Assembly: GCA_963681505.1 (NCBI GenBank)
Contig: OY811974.1
Location: 11,292,988 to 11,356,987 of the forward strand
Length of the DNA stretch: 64,000 nucleotides
Origin: Eunapius fragilis
Taxonomy: Eukaryota; Porifera; Demospongiae; Spongillida; Spongillidae
Direction of reading: 5' to 3'
Part shown: one piece after another, positions 1-12,364 of the stretch
Numbering within the stretch: the first letter of the stretch is position 1
How the letters are laid out: each line of letters begins with the position of its first letter
The notes under the pieces: generated by a model
The model's input: only the letters and a program-made list of their open reading frames with translations
Database searches by the model: none
Told to the model about the DNA's origin: nothing
Translations under genes and position numbers: made by a program

Positions 1-408
1 CATGTGTATTGTCGAAGAGGACATCTCTCAGTGCAATGTGAGGTATGTTCACTGCTCAGTATCTTTTCTTTACAACCATTAACACAAGTTATCAATGCAA
101 ACCCACATGTTTCAAGATGTTTCTCAAGGGATCCTAGCTCATTTACCCAGGGGCATCCTGCTGAGGTACACTTCACTTTCATACCTTTAACCCTTCTAGT
201 ACTGTTTCTATCTGGAAATGCATCCAGTGGTTGGCGACATGTGGGGCATGTCCCTGAGGTGCTTTTCAGCTTGCCATAACATGACTTGCAGTACAGCTTG
301 GCACACTCACACTTGGTTTGTTGAGGGTCTCGAGCAGGGAGAAGACAGATGATGCAGTAGTCATCATGGTGAGGGACATCAACAAATTCACATTCATAAC
401 CTCCATCA
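1..408 (-). CDS. TRAF-like RING finger protein, exon truncated by window edge
   Basis: Read on the minus strand, an uninterrupted frame runs from a splice acceptor (CAG at about 411-409) to the window edge. It encodes a RING finger (CIICL, then CECAKLYCKSCY, then CPTCRQPL) followed by the first TRAF-type zinc fingers (VKCTSAGCPW, EKHLETCGF, CTERCPLR). It closely matches the plus-strand paralog at 37450-38680, including the same splice acceptor and phase (one nucleotide before the first full codon). RING/TRAF proteins are normally cytoplasmic E3 ubiquitin ligases or adaptors of receptor signalling. The MATH domain would lie beyond base 1. The first coding exon, with the start codon, was not located upstream of 408. 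No stop or frameshift is visible in the part present, so the exon looks intact. Confidence 0.8.
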
Positions 409-2180
409 CTGTGAGACACAGAAATAAATGTATTAGAGATGGAATGTTGTATAATGGTGTTTCACAATGAAGGATAATTGCTTTAAAATGATTGGATACT
501 CCAAGTATTGTATATTTTCAGCTGAAATAAAATGATTTGCAGATTTTTTTTATTGCAGCAACTAGAAGGTTGAGTGTGCATATTACCATTTTCATGCTAC
601 ATCAACTACTCTCACTCATTACAACAAATCTAAATTGTTTGCCATCAGTTGGAGAGTTATGATAATTTACTTATTTTTTCGTTTTTATTTTTCGGTTTAC
701 TTAATTCGACGATGATGGCAATATCATTCAGCTGATTTCATTCAACGCATCATCTTTGACTTTGAGGACAACTTGAACAGTTGACTTCATCATAAGTATA
801 AATATGTTTAGCTATGGCTTGTATACTTATGATGAAGTCAACTGTTCATGTTGTTCTCAAAGTCAACGAGATGCGTTGAATGAAATCAGCTAAATGATAT
901 TGCCATCATCGTCGAATTAGCTAAACCGAAAAATAAAAACGAAAAAATAAGAAAGATAAAAATAAAAGAGAAATCTAAGCTTTGTAATAGTTCTGAAGAA
1001 TACAAACATGTAGTATTCAGAGTTAGGTATTCCCATGCATCATTGTGGACCATAGTGTATCATATAAGTTAGCGTTATGACAGTTAACATAATACATGTT
1101 GTATTGTGATGTATACGTAGACAGTTTTTATGTACTGAAGGTTAAAACTATACAGTTTACATAAACAAACTGAGGAGTTTCCTTATAAAAGGAGCTCGCG
1201 ATCACAATTTCAGTCGGCCGTTCAAACAAACATGACGTCTGAACTATGTTTGCAGGACCGCGCTGTGGGGGGTTCGGTAAAACAATAAGGGTGGAACTAA
1301 AAGTGAACAAGCTAAGTTTGCTATACCCATTCTAAATGACGGCGCGGTTCTAAATTTATCGATGGCGATTTCCAAAGACGTTTAGCGAAAGTTTAATACA
1401 TATTTCGAGTTCATTTCGAACGAATATGAGTCCACCACAGGAATTATGCCTTCAGTTGGCTTAGTTCATGTACAAAACTCCAGTAAAACACACATGCAGC
1501 TGTTTTTGCCTTGTGCCCAGACGAGAAACAAGTGATTTCAGCCTGGAGACAAGCAGGTCTGGGTACGTGACTATTGTCGCTCATGTAGTAACATGCGGCG
1601 AAGACTTCCACATAGTTTAGACGTGAAATTATGCATTGGATAGGCGTCTATAATGGCCTTAATTGTATTTATATATATATATATATTTACTTTCCATTGT
1701 TATGAAAAATGTGACTGCGACTTAGAGGTTTTCAAAACTTAGCTACTACTGGGTAGTCTACTACTTGGATTCACTGCTTTATCATGCTAGTGTCGAATAA
1801 CGTCCATATTGACTCGCTCTGGACCCGCAATATTGGGCCTGGGCACGACCAATACGTGGGTCTGGAGTCAAGACGTAAGGGAGTTTAGCTCTTGTTTCGT
1901 CACTAGGATGATAGAATTTGATCGAGCCCTATCCATACTAACCACGTGAGCTAGTTTATGTTATTTATAAATGCAGAAACGTTGTGGGAAAAGAGTGTCC
2001 CGTTTCCGGTAGCGGGTATTACCCTGTCGGCCTATGAACGCACGCTGGTTCTGAGCGGAAGTAGTTGCAAGGCTAGAAATAGCTCCAAACATCGTATAGT
2101 CTAGTAAAATCGGTATTTGTGGCAATCAAAACCCTTCCGACTAATTTTCCAAAAAAGTGAGTTCGACAAATAGGCCAACT
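409..2180. other. Intergenic, no gene recognised
   Basis: Apart from the foldback element and a short (AT)n run at about 1664-1685, I see no coding exon. At 1541-1577 a short piece (GGTCTGGGTACGTGACTA) resembles the terminal repeat of the transposon at 19297-20470 and may be a degenerate solo end. Confidence 0.5.
672..950. mobile_element. Foldback (MITE-like) element
   Basis: Two arms of about 130 bases are reverse complements (roughly 672-800 and 825-950), joined by a short unpaired centre around AAATATGTTTAGC. The outer ends read TTATTTTTTCGTTTTTATTT and its complement. There is no ORF. Arms differ at a few positions, so the element is not brand new. No target duplication could be fixed because the flanks are AT-rich. 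Confidence 0.75.
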
Positions 2181-2181
2181 G

Positions 2182-2373
2182 AGCCAACCCTCAGCTCCAT
2201 GGCCTACAGCTTACCTTTGAGCCAACACTCACCCCCATGGTCTACAGCTTACCTTTGAACCAAACCTCACCCCCATGGCCTACAGCTTACCTTTGAGCCC
2301 AACACTCACCCCCATGGCCTACAGCTTACCTTTAAACCAACCCTCACGACCATAGCCTACAACTTACTTTTGA
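2182..2373. repeat. 38-bp minisatellite, five units
   Basis: Five head-to-tail units of about 38 bp share the core CCATGGCCTACAGCTTACCT. Units differ by a few substitutions. The sequence just after it (GAGCTTGCTTTACTTGC, AGCATGCACAGCCATCA) recurs at 47005-47045, so the array may sit at the edge of a dispersed repeat. Confidence 0.85.
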
Positions 2374-2438
2374 GCTTGCTTTACTTGCACAGCATGCACA
2401 GCCATCAAAACACTGGATATACCGCACTCGTTATTTGT

Positions 2439-4945
2439 AAGAAGTCGTTGTCTCTTTAGCTTTTATTGCGGCACACTTTCCAAACATTCCCTAGCGTGTT
2501 CCGATTCGTTCGAAACTACATGATGTAACATCCGGAGGGGGAAAAAATCATATCGTGAAGTTGTATACCCGTAGTACAACCAGCTTATTCACTCCTTTTC
2601 CTATTTCTAACATGCCAAAGGCAGGAGTGGATGAAGAGAAATGGTGGAGGGATCTCCTTAACTCTGCCCACGTAACCTGTTTACGCACATTGTTGTGGAA
2701 CTTGTGGCCCTTCTATAGTGAGCACATAAGGACGGCCTTGTGTGCTCACGCATGTTACGAGGGGAGCAATAAAGGAGGCCTTGATTTGGTTGCTTGTACC
2801 AGCATAGAATGTATGGAGGGAAGATTCTGTCTTCATCTGCACCTAGTGTGTTCCCACATGCACACGTCATACTTGAGCACACTACTGAGTGTCAATAATC
2901 GACCTCAGTGCGATGCATGGCTGGGTAGTCCCTCAATATGCATGCGCACTAGTGCACACACATAATATCACATTTACCTGATCACCAATTAAAAGACCAT
3001 ACGAGTACAGTTATTTAACATTCAATCTGCACATGAGTACACTTAAAGATGGAGTTGCTTTCGAAATACTGTTACAGAGCAATGCGCATATTAGAATTGA
3101 TGCGGATTTGGGTTACGCTATCCGGGTATAAAATAAGTTGCCGAGGACAAAAGGCCCGACTTTCCTAAATCATGTGATTAACATGCAGCTAGATGATTTC
3201 GCAATAGCGTAATCGATACACATGCAACAATGTAAAGGATTCGTGTGTATGACCCAAACAGATTTTATGAAGGAAATTCATAATAGGAAACTCGTGGGTC
3301 ACGCGATCCTTTACAACGACTTGACACACGCGTCGATGTCACTTAAGATAAGTTCGACGCCGCTAATAAGCTGTCATGAATCACAAGGAGAGCAACGAGA
3401 CACGCAGGATCAATACAAACTCTGGGATAGGATTATGCTCCTGTTAGGTATATACATGTACGGGTTGCGAGCGTGTGCCCAGCGCCTAAGGTAGACAGAC
3501 CATGCATAAGAAGTCGCTGTCTCTTTAGGTTTTATTGCAGCACACTTTCCAAACATTCCCTAGCGTGTTCCAATTCGTACGAAACTGCATGATGTAACAT
3601 TTGGAGAACAAAATTATCATATCGTGAAGTGGTATACCCGTAGTACATCCAACTTATTCACTCCTTTTCCTATTTCTAAAATGCCAAAGGCAGGAGTGGA
3701 TGAAGAGAAATGGTGGAGGGATCTCCCTAACCCTGCCCACGTAACCTGTTTACGCACATTGTTGTGGAACTTGTGGCCCTTCTATAGTGAGCACATAAGG
3801 ACGGCCTTGTGTGCTCACGCATGTTACGAGGGGAGCAATAAAGGAGGCCTTGATTTGGTTGCTTGTACCAGCATAGAATTTATGGAGGGAAGATTCTGTC
3901 TTCATCTGCACCTAGTGTGTTCCCACATGCACGTCATACTTGTGAGTGTGAATAATCGACCTCAATGCAATGCATGGCTGGGTAGTCCCTCAATATGCAT
4001 GCGCACTAGTGCACACACATAATATCACATTTACCTGATCACCAATTAAAAAACCATACGAGTACAGTTATTTAACATTCAATCTGCACATGAGTACACT
4101 TAAAGATGGAGTTGCTTTCGAAATACTGTTACAGAGCAATGCGCATATTAGAATTGATGCGGATTTGGGTTACGCTATCCGGGTATAAAATAAGTTGCCG
4201 AGGACAAAAGGACTTTCCCTAAATCATGTGATTAACAGCTAGATGATTTCGCAATAGCGTAATCGATACACATGCAACATGCAATGTAAAGGATTTGTGT
4301 GTCCCAAACAGATTTTATGAAGGAAATTCATAATAGGAAACTCTCGGGTCACGCGATCTTTTACAACGACTTGACACACGCGTCGATGTCACTTAAGATA
4401 AGTTCGACGCCGCTAATAAGCTGTCGTGAATCACAAGGAGAGCAACGAGACACGCAGAATCAATACAAACTTAGGGATAGGATTATGCTCCTGTTAGGTA
4501 TACATGTACGGGTTGCGAGCGTGTGCCCAGCGCCTAAGGTAGACAGACCATGCATAAGAAGTCGTTGTCTCTTTAGGTTTTATTGCAGCACACTTTCCAA
4601 ACATTCCCTAGCGTGTTCCAATTCGTACGAAACTGCATGACGTAACGTTCGGAGAACAAAATAATCATATCGTGAAGTTGTATACCCGTAGTACAACCAG
4701 TTTATTCACTCCTTTTCCTATTTCTAACATGCCAAAAGAATGAGTGGATGAATAGAAATGGTGGAGGGATCTCCCTAACCCTGCCCACGTAACCTTTTTG
4801 CGCACACCTTGTTGTGGAACTTGTGGCCCTTCTATAGTGAGCACATAAGGACGGCCTTGTGTGCTCACACATGTTACGAGGGGAGCAATATTGGAGGCCT
4901 TGATTTGGTTGCTTGCATGTACCAGCATGCTCGTAGAATTTGTGG
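2439..4945. repeat. Tandem repeat, about 1.06-kb unit, 2.4 copies
   Basis: Units begin with AAGAAGTCG(T/C)TGTCTC at 2439, 3508 and 4556. Spacings are 1069 and 1048 bases. The third copy stops matching at about 4945. Units are near-identical with small indels. Each complete unit carries plus-strand ORFs (2555-2965 and 3222-3494; 3624-4022 and 4299-4640). They have no recognisable domain, and indels change their reading between units, so I do not call them genes. Confidence 0.85.
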
Positions 4946-5648
4946 AGGGAAGACTTTGTCAGCTATAGATCACAACGCTGGACAGACACCATTTAAACCT
5001 ATTATTTTGGCCACACGGCCGACCGCTGATGACCGGTTGTGCCGAAAGTAGCGCTTTTTATACGGAAACTCCAGTGCCTGTCCACCTTTTATAAGGCAAT
5101 TAAGCGGGTGTGCGCATACATGTTATTCAATAGACAGGCTCGTGCATGACTTACCCGGCAAAGCACTACAACTGACCATTATATGCCGCGGAGTATAAGA
5201 TTCATTGATGCTCTGTGATTCAGGCATGAGAGGTTTGACGTATAGTATCCCCAGCCATCTTCCTTAAATCCAGGATCCTAGATCAGTCCATGTCAGCCTC
5301 CTAGCTCGCAGCAAACCTATTTTTTCCCCACGAGGGTAAGTTCCAAGGTGTTGCTAAAGACCCGACCTAGCTGTAGCAGATCCAGCATATTTTTATGCTC
5401 ATTGAGTGTAGTGGTCATATAAAGCAACAATTGGTCGACATGCTCAAAACAAATTTACTTTCGTCGAATTTTAACGACTAATTTGCTAAAGAGCTCAATA
5501 CATTGCGGATAGTTCTCATAATATAATAAAGATTTGTCCGAACAATATGACTTGACACTCCATTTCTGTGCGTTATACCACTTTTGGGTCCTTTGTCCGT
5601 GCCATGCATACGTGAGCCATAGACGCAGTTGCATGATTGCAAAGTAAG
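4946..5648. other. Intergenic, nothing recognised
   Basis: No exon, repeat array or RNA gene was recognised between the end of the tandem repeat and the foldback element at 5649. Confidence 0.4.
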
Positions 5649-5858
5649 CAAGTAAAGAAAAACATTCTCTAACGAGAAAGTTGGTGGAATATAGGAATTG
5701 GAGGCAATGGTGGTGTAGAAAGGAATTAAGGGAACAAGGTTTTGGGAAAAGAAAAATGAGACAAAAATCCTATATTTAGCACTTCATTCGGTTCTGTTAC
5801 ATTTACATGTGCCAATTATAGGATTTTTGTCTCATTTTTCTTTCCCAAAACCTTGTTG
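5649..5858. mobile_element. ACAAGTAA-family foldback MITE, copy A (right arm truncated)
   Basis: Starts CAAGTAAAGAAAAACATTCT and contains GAGAAAGTTGGTGG and CTATATTTAGCAC. The central part is palindromic (AAAATCCTATATTTAGCA against its complement near 5820). The right arm stops matching at about 5858, next to the 3' end of the integrase pseudogene. Other copies in this window: 18545, 27565, 29567, 32211, 39300, 42691, 49551 and 54837. Confidence 0.8.
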
Positions 5859-6743
5859 CTATTAATTAACCCTATTAATGCTGGCAGAATTGGTTCCAGA
5901 TTTATCATGTGGCATTGAGGTTTCACTTGTAAAATACATTCCTCTCCATTGTGTGAATTAACAAGCAAATGCTTGGAAGCGTGCAATAGTGTCCTCAAAT
6001 CCAGCAAAAACTGCATCACTACATTCTTCGATGTTATCTACTACTAGCGAATTACTGTCCTCTGTTTTTAAGGCAACAATTTGTTCATCTTTCTTTAGAA
6101 ACACCTTCAGCCTGAAAACATTAGAAATATTGAACTTATTGTATTTTATGTACTATCATGATGCTACCTGCATCCATTGATGAGCTTTTTTAGGTGCTTG
6201 CCTTTTGCAGGATTTTTCAGTCGATACGCTCCCTTCTCATGCTTTTCAGAAATTGTATATGGTCCTAACCATCATCTCATCAATTTGTCTCCTTTTCGAG
6301 ACTCCTTTGCACTATTGCGCATCATTACTAAACATCCAACGTCAAGGTCCTATATGAATTGTACCAACAACACTATGTAGAATAATATTACTACCTTTCT
6401 CTGCAAGTGCCTTTTGTCATAGTATGTCTTCTGATGTTTTTGTAAATGCTTGAGGCTTTCTGCTGCTTTAGAAAAAAGTCTCTGTTTTATCTTGAGCATC
6501 ATGCCACATGTTCTGTCCACACTACTGTAGCTATTTTTGCTGTCATAAGAAGCATTGCTATTGTCAAATTCATTTTGAATGGGGAGAACTGGCTTCCTGT
6601 ATCAAGAGATATTCATACCAATGAAACCTTATTTCATAACTCATACATATAAGAGGATTTACCTGCAATACATAAGTTCAAATGGAGTAACGTTTGTTGC
6701 ATGATGCTTTGAAGTGCGGCATGCAAATAGTACACAGTCAATA

Positions 6744-7993
6744 TTGTCTATTTGCATCCTAAAATGTGTACAGTGGTACACAAATTACTCCTTTCATTTT
6801 GATTATATCTCATACCAGCAGTGAGCATTTTACACAACTTGTGAAAATCTATGCCCCCTTTGGTGGTGTTAACTTGTGGTTAAGTGTGTCATGAATATGC
6901 TATTTTGGCTAATCAACTCTTAATCCTGTTATCTATAGCACTGCAGAACACTGTAAAAGTTAGAGATTAAAACAAAAACATGATGGGAACATTCTCAATA
7001 AGTCAAATTTTATCCACATAGTTTGTTTTGTATGTGCATCAAACAAATCCTGTTTCTTTTTGGTAATCACTTTTACAGTCCGATGCTCTAATTTGTGTAT
7101 GCCTGTACACGTAGTATACTGTTTTCAAATGAGTATTGAAAGTGATAGAGGGCATGATATAGTCACTATATACTATGAAATTATTCATGCAGTTGTATCA
7201 GGAAAGTTTTGCAGTAAAATGTGTACAGGTGTACACAAATTAGTCCTATGTAGGAAAATGATGTTCAGTGCAAATGAATCATGCAAATTCAATCACTTGT
7301 ATATCAATGTGTTAACAGCAACAATGCAAGTGCATAATAAATGTTCATGTTGTCTCAGTAGTATCACTCCACCATCTCAGGGCAGACTGCTGCTTTAGGT
7401 TTTGAGGTTTTACACCTTCAACATGTACTTGCACTTCCTCTACCTCTACTTGCACTTCCTCTACCAATGCCTCCACTACTCACACTTTCACTATTTGCAC
7501 CTTCAGTGCTTGCGCCACCATTAATCGCGCCTCCACATCTGTGTCTCCACTATTCGCGCCTCCACCATCTGTGCCCCACTATTCGAGCCTTCAGTGCTCG
7601 TGCCTCCTCTATTTGCACCTCCACTACTCGCGCCTCCACTATTCGTGCCTCCACTATTTGCACTACTCGCGCCTCCTGGATCACCATTTGCACCTCCACT
7701 ATTCGAGTCTTCATTGCTCGTGCCTCCACTGTCCACACATCCTCTTGCTCTGCGTACACGTACACCTCCTGTTAACCAGTCACATGCGCAAAGTTTTCTT
7801 TGTTTTTCTAATGTGGTTTATTTGTCAGATAAAAATCAAATTATTGACCATCAATTAATTATCTGTTGTGTACTCAGATATTGATTACTGAATGACAGAT
7901 GTGATTACTTATAAAGTTAGGTAGGGTAAGTAATTTGTGCTCCCCTGTACACATAGTACCCTGTATGTGGTGTACACGGATGCAAATAGACAA
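6744..7993. mobile_element. 1.25-kb DNA transposon inserted in the integrase core exon
   Basis: The ends are inverted: TGTCTATTTGCATCC at 6745 and GGATGCAAATAGACA ending at 7992. A second, subterminal pair (TGTACAG...CACAAATTACT) lies inside each end. Removing the insert rejoins the integrase reading DNWDECI to DCVLFACRTS. The flanks give a short target duplication (ATA, up to CAATA depending on where the ends are set). No transposase ORF was recognised. It contains the tandem array at 7467-7760. Confidence 0.7.
7467..7760. repeat. Degenerate 18-21 bp tandem array
   Basis: Repeated CCTCCACTATTCGCG-like units, open in several frames on both strands because the unit lacks stops. The resulting low-complexity ORFs (7467-7775, 7521-7736, 7594-7884) are array artefacts rather than genes. 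Confidence 0.75.
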
Positions 7994-8468
7994 TACACTC
8001 ATCCCAATTGTCTTGATCATTATTCACAAATTTAACAAGACAACGTTGCAATGTTTGATTAAATCTTTCTACTAAACCATTGGTCTGTTGATGACACTCT
8101 GTGCCTCAGTTCCAAGGAGCTGAAACAGATGCTTGTTTACTTTGTTGATAAACTCTCTGCCCTGATCTGAGATAACCATTTTGGTACAACCATATCTGTA
8201 GTACAAAACAAAACAGTAAATTAGCATCTCAGTACGTTATAGGCAAAATAATAACCTGCATATCATTTGATATAGAAAGGATGCAACACTGCTAGCTTTC
8301 TTGTCTGGTAATGCTGCAGCCTCAGGCCACTTGGAAAAGTAGTCAACTAATGTAACTATGTACTTATTTCCAGACTTGCTCTTTTTAAATGATCCCAACC
8401 TGAAAGATCATAATAATTCCTTATTCAAAGAAGCAGGTAATCCGAGCTTCCATACTTGTGATGGAATA

Positions 8469-8612
8469 GGTACAGGATGCAGGGTCCTGTAGCCTTTACA
8501 ATGAGGTACAGGATGCAGGGGTGCTGTAGCCTTTACAATGAGGTACAGGATGCAGGGGTGCTGTAGCCTTTACAATGAGGTACAGGATGCAGGGGTGCTG
8601 TAGCCTTTACAA
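8469..8612. repeat. 37-bp minisatellite inside integrase zinc-binding exon
   Basis: Four units (36, 37, 37 and about 34 bp) starting GGTACAGGATGCAGGG at 8469, 8505, 8542 and 8579. Each is a copy of the coding stretch ATAPLHPVP. The unit length is not a multiple of three, so the expansion breaks the frame. Confidence 0.9.
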
Positions 8613-10266
8613 ACCTAGCATCATTTGTTTTTTGACAGACTTCGCAAGTCTTCACGTATTCCTCAACATCTGCATACATAGACTTCCAGTGAAAGTGGTC
8701 TGCTATTTTACTGTATGTGTTGTCACGTCCAAGGTGCCCTCCTACACATCGTTAGTACAGAAATAATGATTATACATTTGAATCATTGACTGAAGGAAGA
8801 TTAATAATCCAGCCATGTTTTGATTAAACTAACAGTGTGCTTGGAATCATAAGGTTCAATACATAGTACTCTTTTAATATTAGTACGAGACATTAATGCT
8901 GTCCGAATGCTCCATACACTTGAGGTGTAATTGTAAGTATGGCCAAAGTCCCATACAGCCCAAGACTAGTTAGATTTGCCCATTGGGCAGGGGAAATGTG
9001 GGAGGGGGTTAGGCAGCAGCCAGCTGTCAAGCATGCCAAGTGCTAACTCGCAACTGCCAAGCCAAACTAGTAGCAAAGGTTACACTGGTTATCCTTCAGT
9101 TGGTCATCTGGCACTACCAGTTCATGCATGATGCTGGTCAAGGTGGTAGGGTTAGGAAGGATGCCACTTAGTGCCCCCACCCAAATGATCCTTTCAAGCA
9201 GAGCACAAGTACAACAAATTCACAAATGTGCATGGGGTGCGTGGGTAAAGAAGGGGAGAACCAAAGCTGACTGTTTAGCATGTGTGCTTTGATGTGGAAC
9301 CAATCACATGACTTGGACTCTTTGATGTGATGTGCAGTTAGATAAGTCCATATTAAAGCGCAAGATACTCTCTCTGTGGGACGAGGAATCATTCTGGACT
9401 ACATTGCGCATTTGCCAGAACATTAACACCAGTATAGTCCCTAAACATATGCATCTAATCGCAGCACTAAGAGTACCAATTTCAAAATGCTAGGTAGAGT
9501 GCTTTCTAGCCCATGATAGTCAGGTTTGGCTACGTCGACTATAAGCCCGTTCGTCCAAACATTACATAAACTGCATTTTCGCTTTGGCAAATTTCCTTTA
9601 GCTGCAACATACCTATTGGAAGTGAATGACAAGAGTTGAGAGGATCCGCTGTCTTTCCCCCTCGTCACGAGGAACCTGCTTCCAACTCGCCGAGGCCTTG
9701 TGGTAATACATGCAACAGCTTGTCTAACTTGTAGCTAGATGCTTTTTGTCTAAACCCTCTTTTCTCAACCTTGGTGTAGTCTGATGGATACTTGTGGTTC
9801 TGCAAAATGTTGTACAAAGCGGCATACTCGTCCATTTTCGCGCCATCTTATATACCACACATGCTCATTATCTTTATCGCAGATGGATGGTGCAAGCAAA
9901 TAAATGTACTTTCTTTCCTGTGTCTCCCAGGTAACTGAACTGGGAGACTCTTTACACTGTGAAAAATACCCCGCATAAGAAAGTTGGTCAAAATGGGGGT
10001 TTGAAAGCCTCACGTTTGACGGAGGCATGGTTCATCCTATACAGTGTCCGATTCGATGCTTAAAATTAAACCCACTAACTTTCCGGTTCGTATCATTCAT
10101 ACGTCATATTAACAGGCGTTCTACTATATGTAAAAAGATTTACTGTCTCGTGATATCAGTTTTATACTTCATTGGCAAATAAATTTGCGTACATGCATGT
10201 GCTATTCTAACTATAGTCCACAACTACTACTTGTCCATTATGCGCTGTTACATGCATGCATCTTCA

Positions 10267-12323
10267 CTACTCGTCCTCTGAAGTGAGGTCATCGTCAGAC
10301 TTTTCCTCGTCAAAGGAATCCACGATCTCTGGCTCCAGCGACATCGCACGTGCTGCGTACCCTGCTGAAGCGTATGGCTTCTGTCCTACGTAGTTCCCTC
10401 TGAAAGTGAATGATTCGGCAAATAACAAGGGGTATAACGGTATTCATGAATTGCGTGCACACGTTTCAAATTAAATGCCGATATAACTGGGTAGTTTGTT
10501 TCCCGTCCCCATTCGCCTTTCGGACGATCCCCGACTCCCCCCCCCCCCCCCCCCCCCCAACCCCTTCCACAGAGCCGTATCCATGATTTCAATGAGGGGG
10601 GTACTGTCCCCTCCATGCAGGCTCGTTATACTGAAAGTGGGGCGGGGGTGCTGTCCGCTTCAGGCCCGATAGCCCGATACAATGTAAGAAGAAATTTATA
10701 TTAACAAACGGACCATTGTTAATATATAATATGACACCCTACATTTAGCAAATACGTATGTTATCCGGCTTTCATAATTAATGGAGTAATTTTGTTTGTT
10801 TAATTGTTACAGTATTAATGCATATGCATTCTTGTGACGGAGGGGGTTGCCGGAGCCACCTGAGGGCTGAGGCCTTCCCCCCCCCCCCCCACCCCAAATA
10901 CGCCTCTGCTCCGCTGTCATTGTTACTACTTCGATCTCTTGGTTAGAATAGGTTACATTTGCACTTCGATCGAGGACTCGCGCGTCTCTATATTTCAGCC
11001 ATAGTATTTTGTACCGTATAACACCTCCAGTGTTTTAGGTTCGCCACGCATTCTCAAACATAGCCGGATGTGTGTGATAATACTGATTGTTTGACAGGCT
11101 CTATTAGAATGAACGATGAAGATCAGGGAATACCACTACGAGATTTGTTTTAACTATCTGAAACACGGCGAGTACATCCGATGGAACCGATTCGCAGAAG
11201 AGTATATACAGTTTCGTGATGAAGGAATTAATTAAGGCTTGTTCTATTTCTACGCCTGCCCGCTTGCCTGCAGGCTGTGAAGGACACCCGGAGGAAGATT
11301 AACTAGTTATACGATACGCTGCATGGGAACAACGAATAGCTAATATGTTGATCATCAAAGTGATCATGCAACATTCAAAGTTCTTCAGGGGAGTGCAACT
11401 GCACTACAATAACCGATCGAATGGGCTATTTGGTTAAGCATTGCTTGCAAAGACGAAGGGGGACAGCAAATCCTAAAGCGGACCGAACAATTGTCCTAGG
11501 TATCAGAATATGCACACTTGTCATGAATGCGGATAATGCACGCGCAACTAATGCAAGTCTATCTCTTATGTCCCGCAATTCAATTGTAAGTTACTCACCC
11601 TGGTCCGTAGTCACAGACAACCATCAGAGCATTTTTGAAGGACGGAAGATTTGTTAACGTTGGACATCTCTTCACTCCGCACCCCAAACTGTTGCTCGCT
11701 GCCCAGACAACCTGTAGTGTAGAATGCCGACTGCTTAGGTATGGGCACTAGACGTACGAGCAACCCCCCGCCCCGCCCCCCCCCGCCCCCCCTCCGCCCC
11801 CCCCCCCGCCCCCCCCCCCCCCCCCCCCCCGCAAGGAGATAACTGTCTGCTCACTTGAGTGTAGTGTCCGCAGACCTTCCCTGGATCGCAAGTGTTGGAG
11901 GAGTAATGATAATTAGCGACTTCATTATACCATGACTGAACCACTGAGCGGTAATTGGATACAGTTCCGGTTGTTGTATGAATGTTCTCGCCAACATACG
12001 AGAACGTTTTAGATATGCGGCTTGGGTTGTGGGCCCAAATGCACCTATTCGCGTAATTCTGAGCGATGGTCGCGAGTTCATCGTTCCATTTCTGCGCCGC
12101 AAGAGCGAGGTGTATATATTAAAGTGACATGTACGTCTTTTAAGTACAATTGCACACGTACCATGGTTTTCATGTTGGTCGCAGCCGGCTTAACGCTACC
12201 ACGTAGGCTGTTGTGAGCATCAACGAACTGTTGCTTTTGTGCTGCGGTCAGACCAGTCTGACCGTAGGTCCCCGTAATAGCCGCGGCAAGAACGACGGAC
12301 ACCAACCCTATAAGCCAGGCCAT
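10267..12323 (-). CDS. CAP/SCP (PR-1-like) secreted protein, CAP1, intact, four exons
   Basis: Exons 12323-12162, 12091-11855, 11711-11599 and 10399-10267 join in frame (645 nt, 214 residues). All introns have GT-AG ends (for example ATG|GTACGTG). A signal peptide occupies residues 1 to about 21 (MAWLIGLVSVVLAAAITGTY). The CAP domain carries AHNSLR, WNDELATIAQNYA, GENI, QSWYNEVANY and GHYTQ-VVW, the last split across exons 2 and 3. Candidate cavity residues are the His of WAHNPS, the Glu of GENI, the Glu of YNEV and the His of GHYT. The tail is acidic (DEEKSDDDLTSEDE). CAP proteins are secreted and their roles vary (defence, reproduction, lipid binding); no function can be assigned here. A poly-C run lies in intron 2. 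Paralogs are at 15709 and 18847. Confidence 0.92.
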
Positions 12324-12364
12324 GATGGTCGTAAGTGCTATAGACCGGTACGTGTTAGTACATT

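Larger units (their letters stand above)
5958..9835 (-). pseudogene. Decayed multi-exon retroviral-type integrase gene (Ginger/GIN/KRBA2-like)
   Basis: Exons read on the minus strand: 9835-9613 (MDEYAALYN, WKQVPRDEGERQRIL), 8741 to about 8430 (zinc-binding GGHLGRDNTYSKI, KTCEVCQK), 8399-8256 (IVTLVDYFSKWPEA), 8195-6663 (VISDQGREF, HQQTNGLVERFNQ, TPFELMYCR), 6596-6395 (KQRLFSKAAESLKHLQKHQK, YYDKRH), 6349-6168 (WLGPYTI, AYRLKNPAKGKHLKK) and 6113-5958 (stop at 5960-5958). Most introns are 45-70 bp with GT-AG ends and matching phase. The D-D-E core residues are in VDYFSKW, SDQGREF and VERFNQ. Damage: a +1 shift and a +2 shift in exon 1, a 37-bp minisatellite expansion in the zinc exon, a small deletion near 8399, a 1.25-kb transposon in the core exon and TGA in place of a residue just before WLGPYTI. 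In the family this is a DNA strand-transfer integrase of Ginger transposons or their domesticated relatives; which one cannot be decided here. Confidence 0.85.

Noticed and set aside
2555..2965. 136-residue ORF repeated at 3624-4022, considered as a tandem gene pair
   Set aside because: The frames differ by indels near the C-terminus, no domain was recognised and the third copy has no equivalent ORF; conservation is explained by recent tandem duplication.
8467..8615. Regular repeats considered as a CRISPR array
   Set aside because: Units are directly adjacent without spacers and are copies of integrase coding sequence; the genome is eukaryotic.
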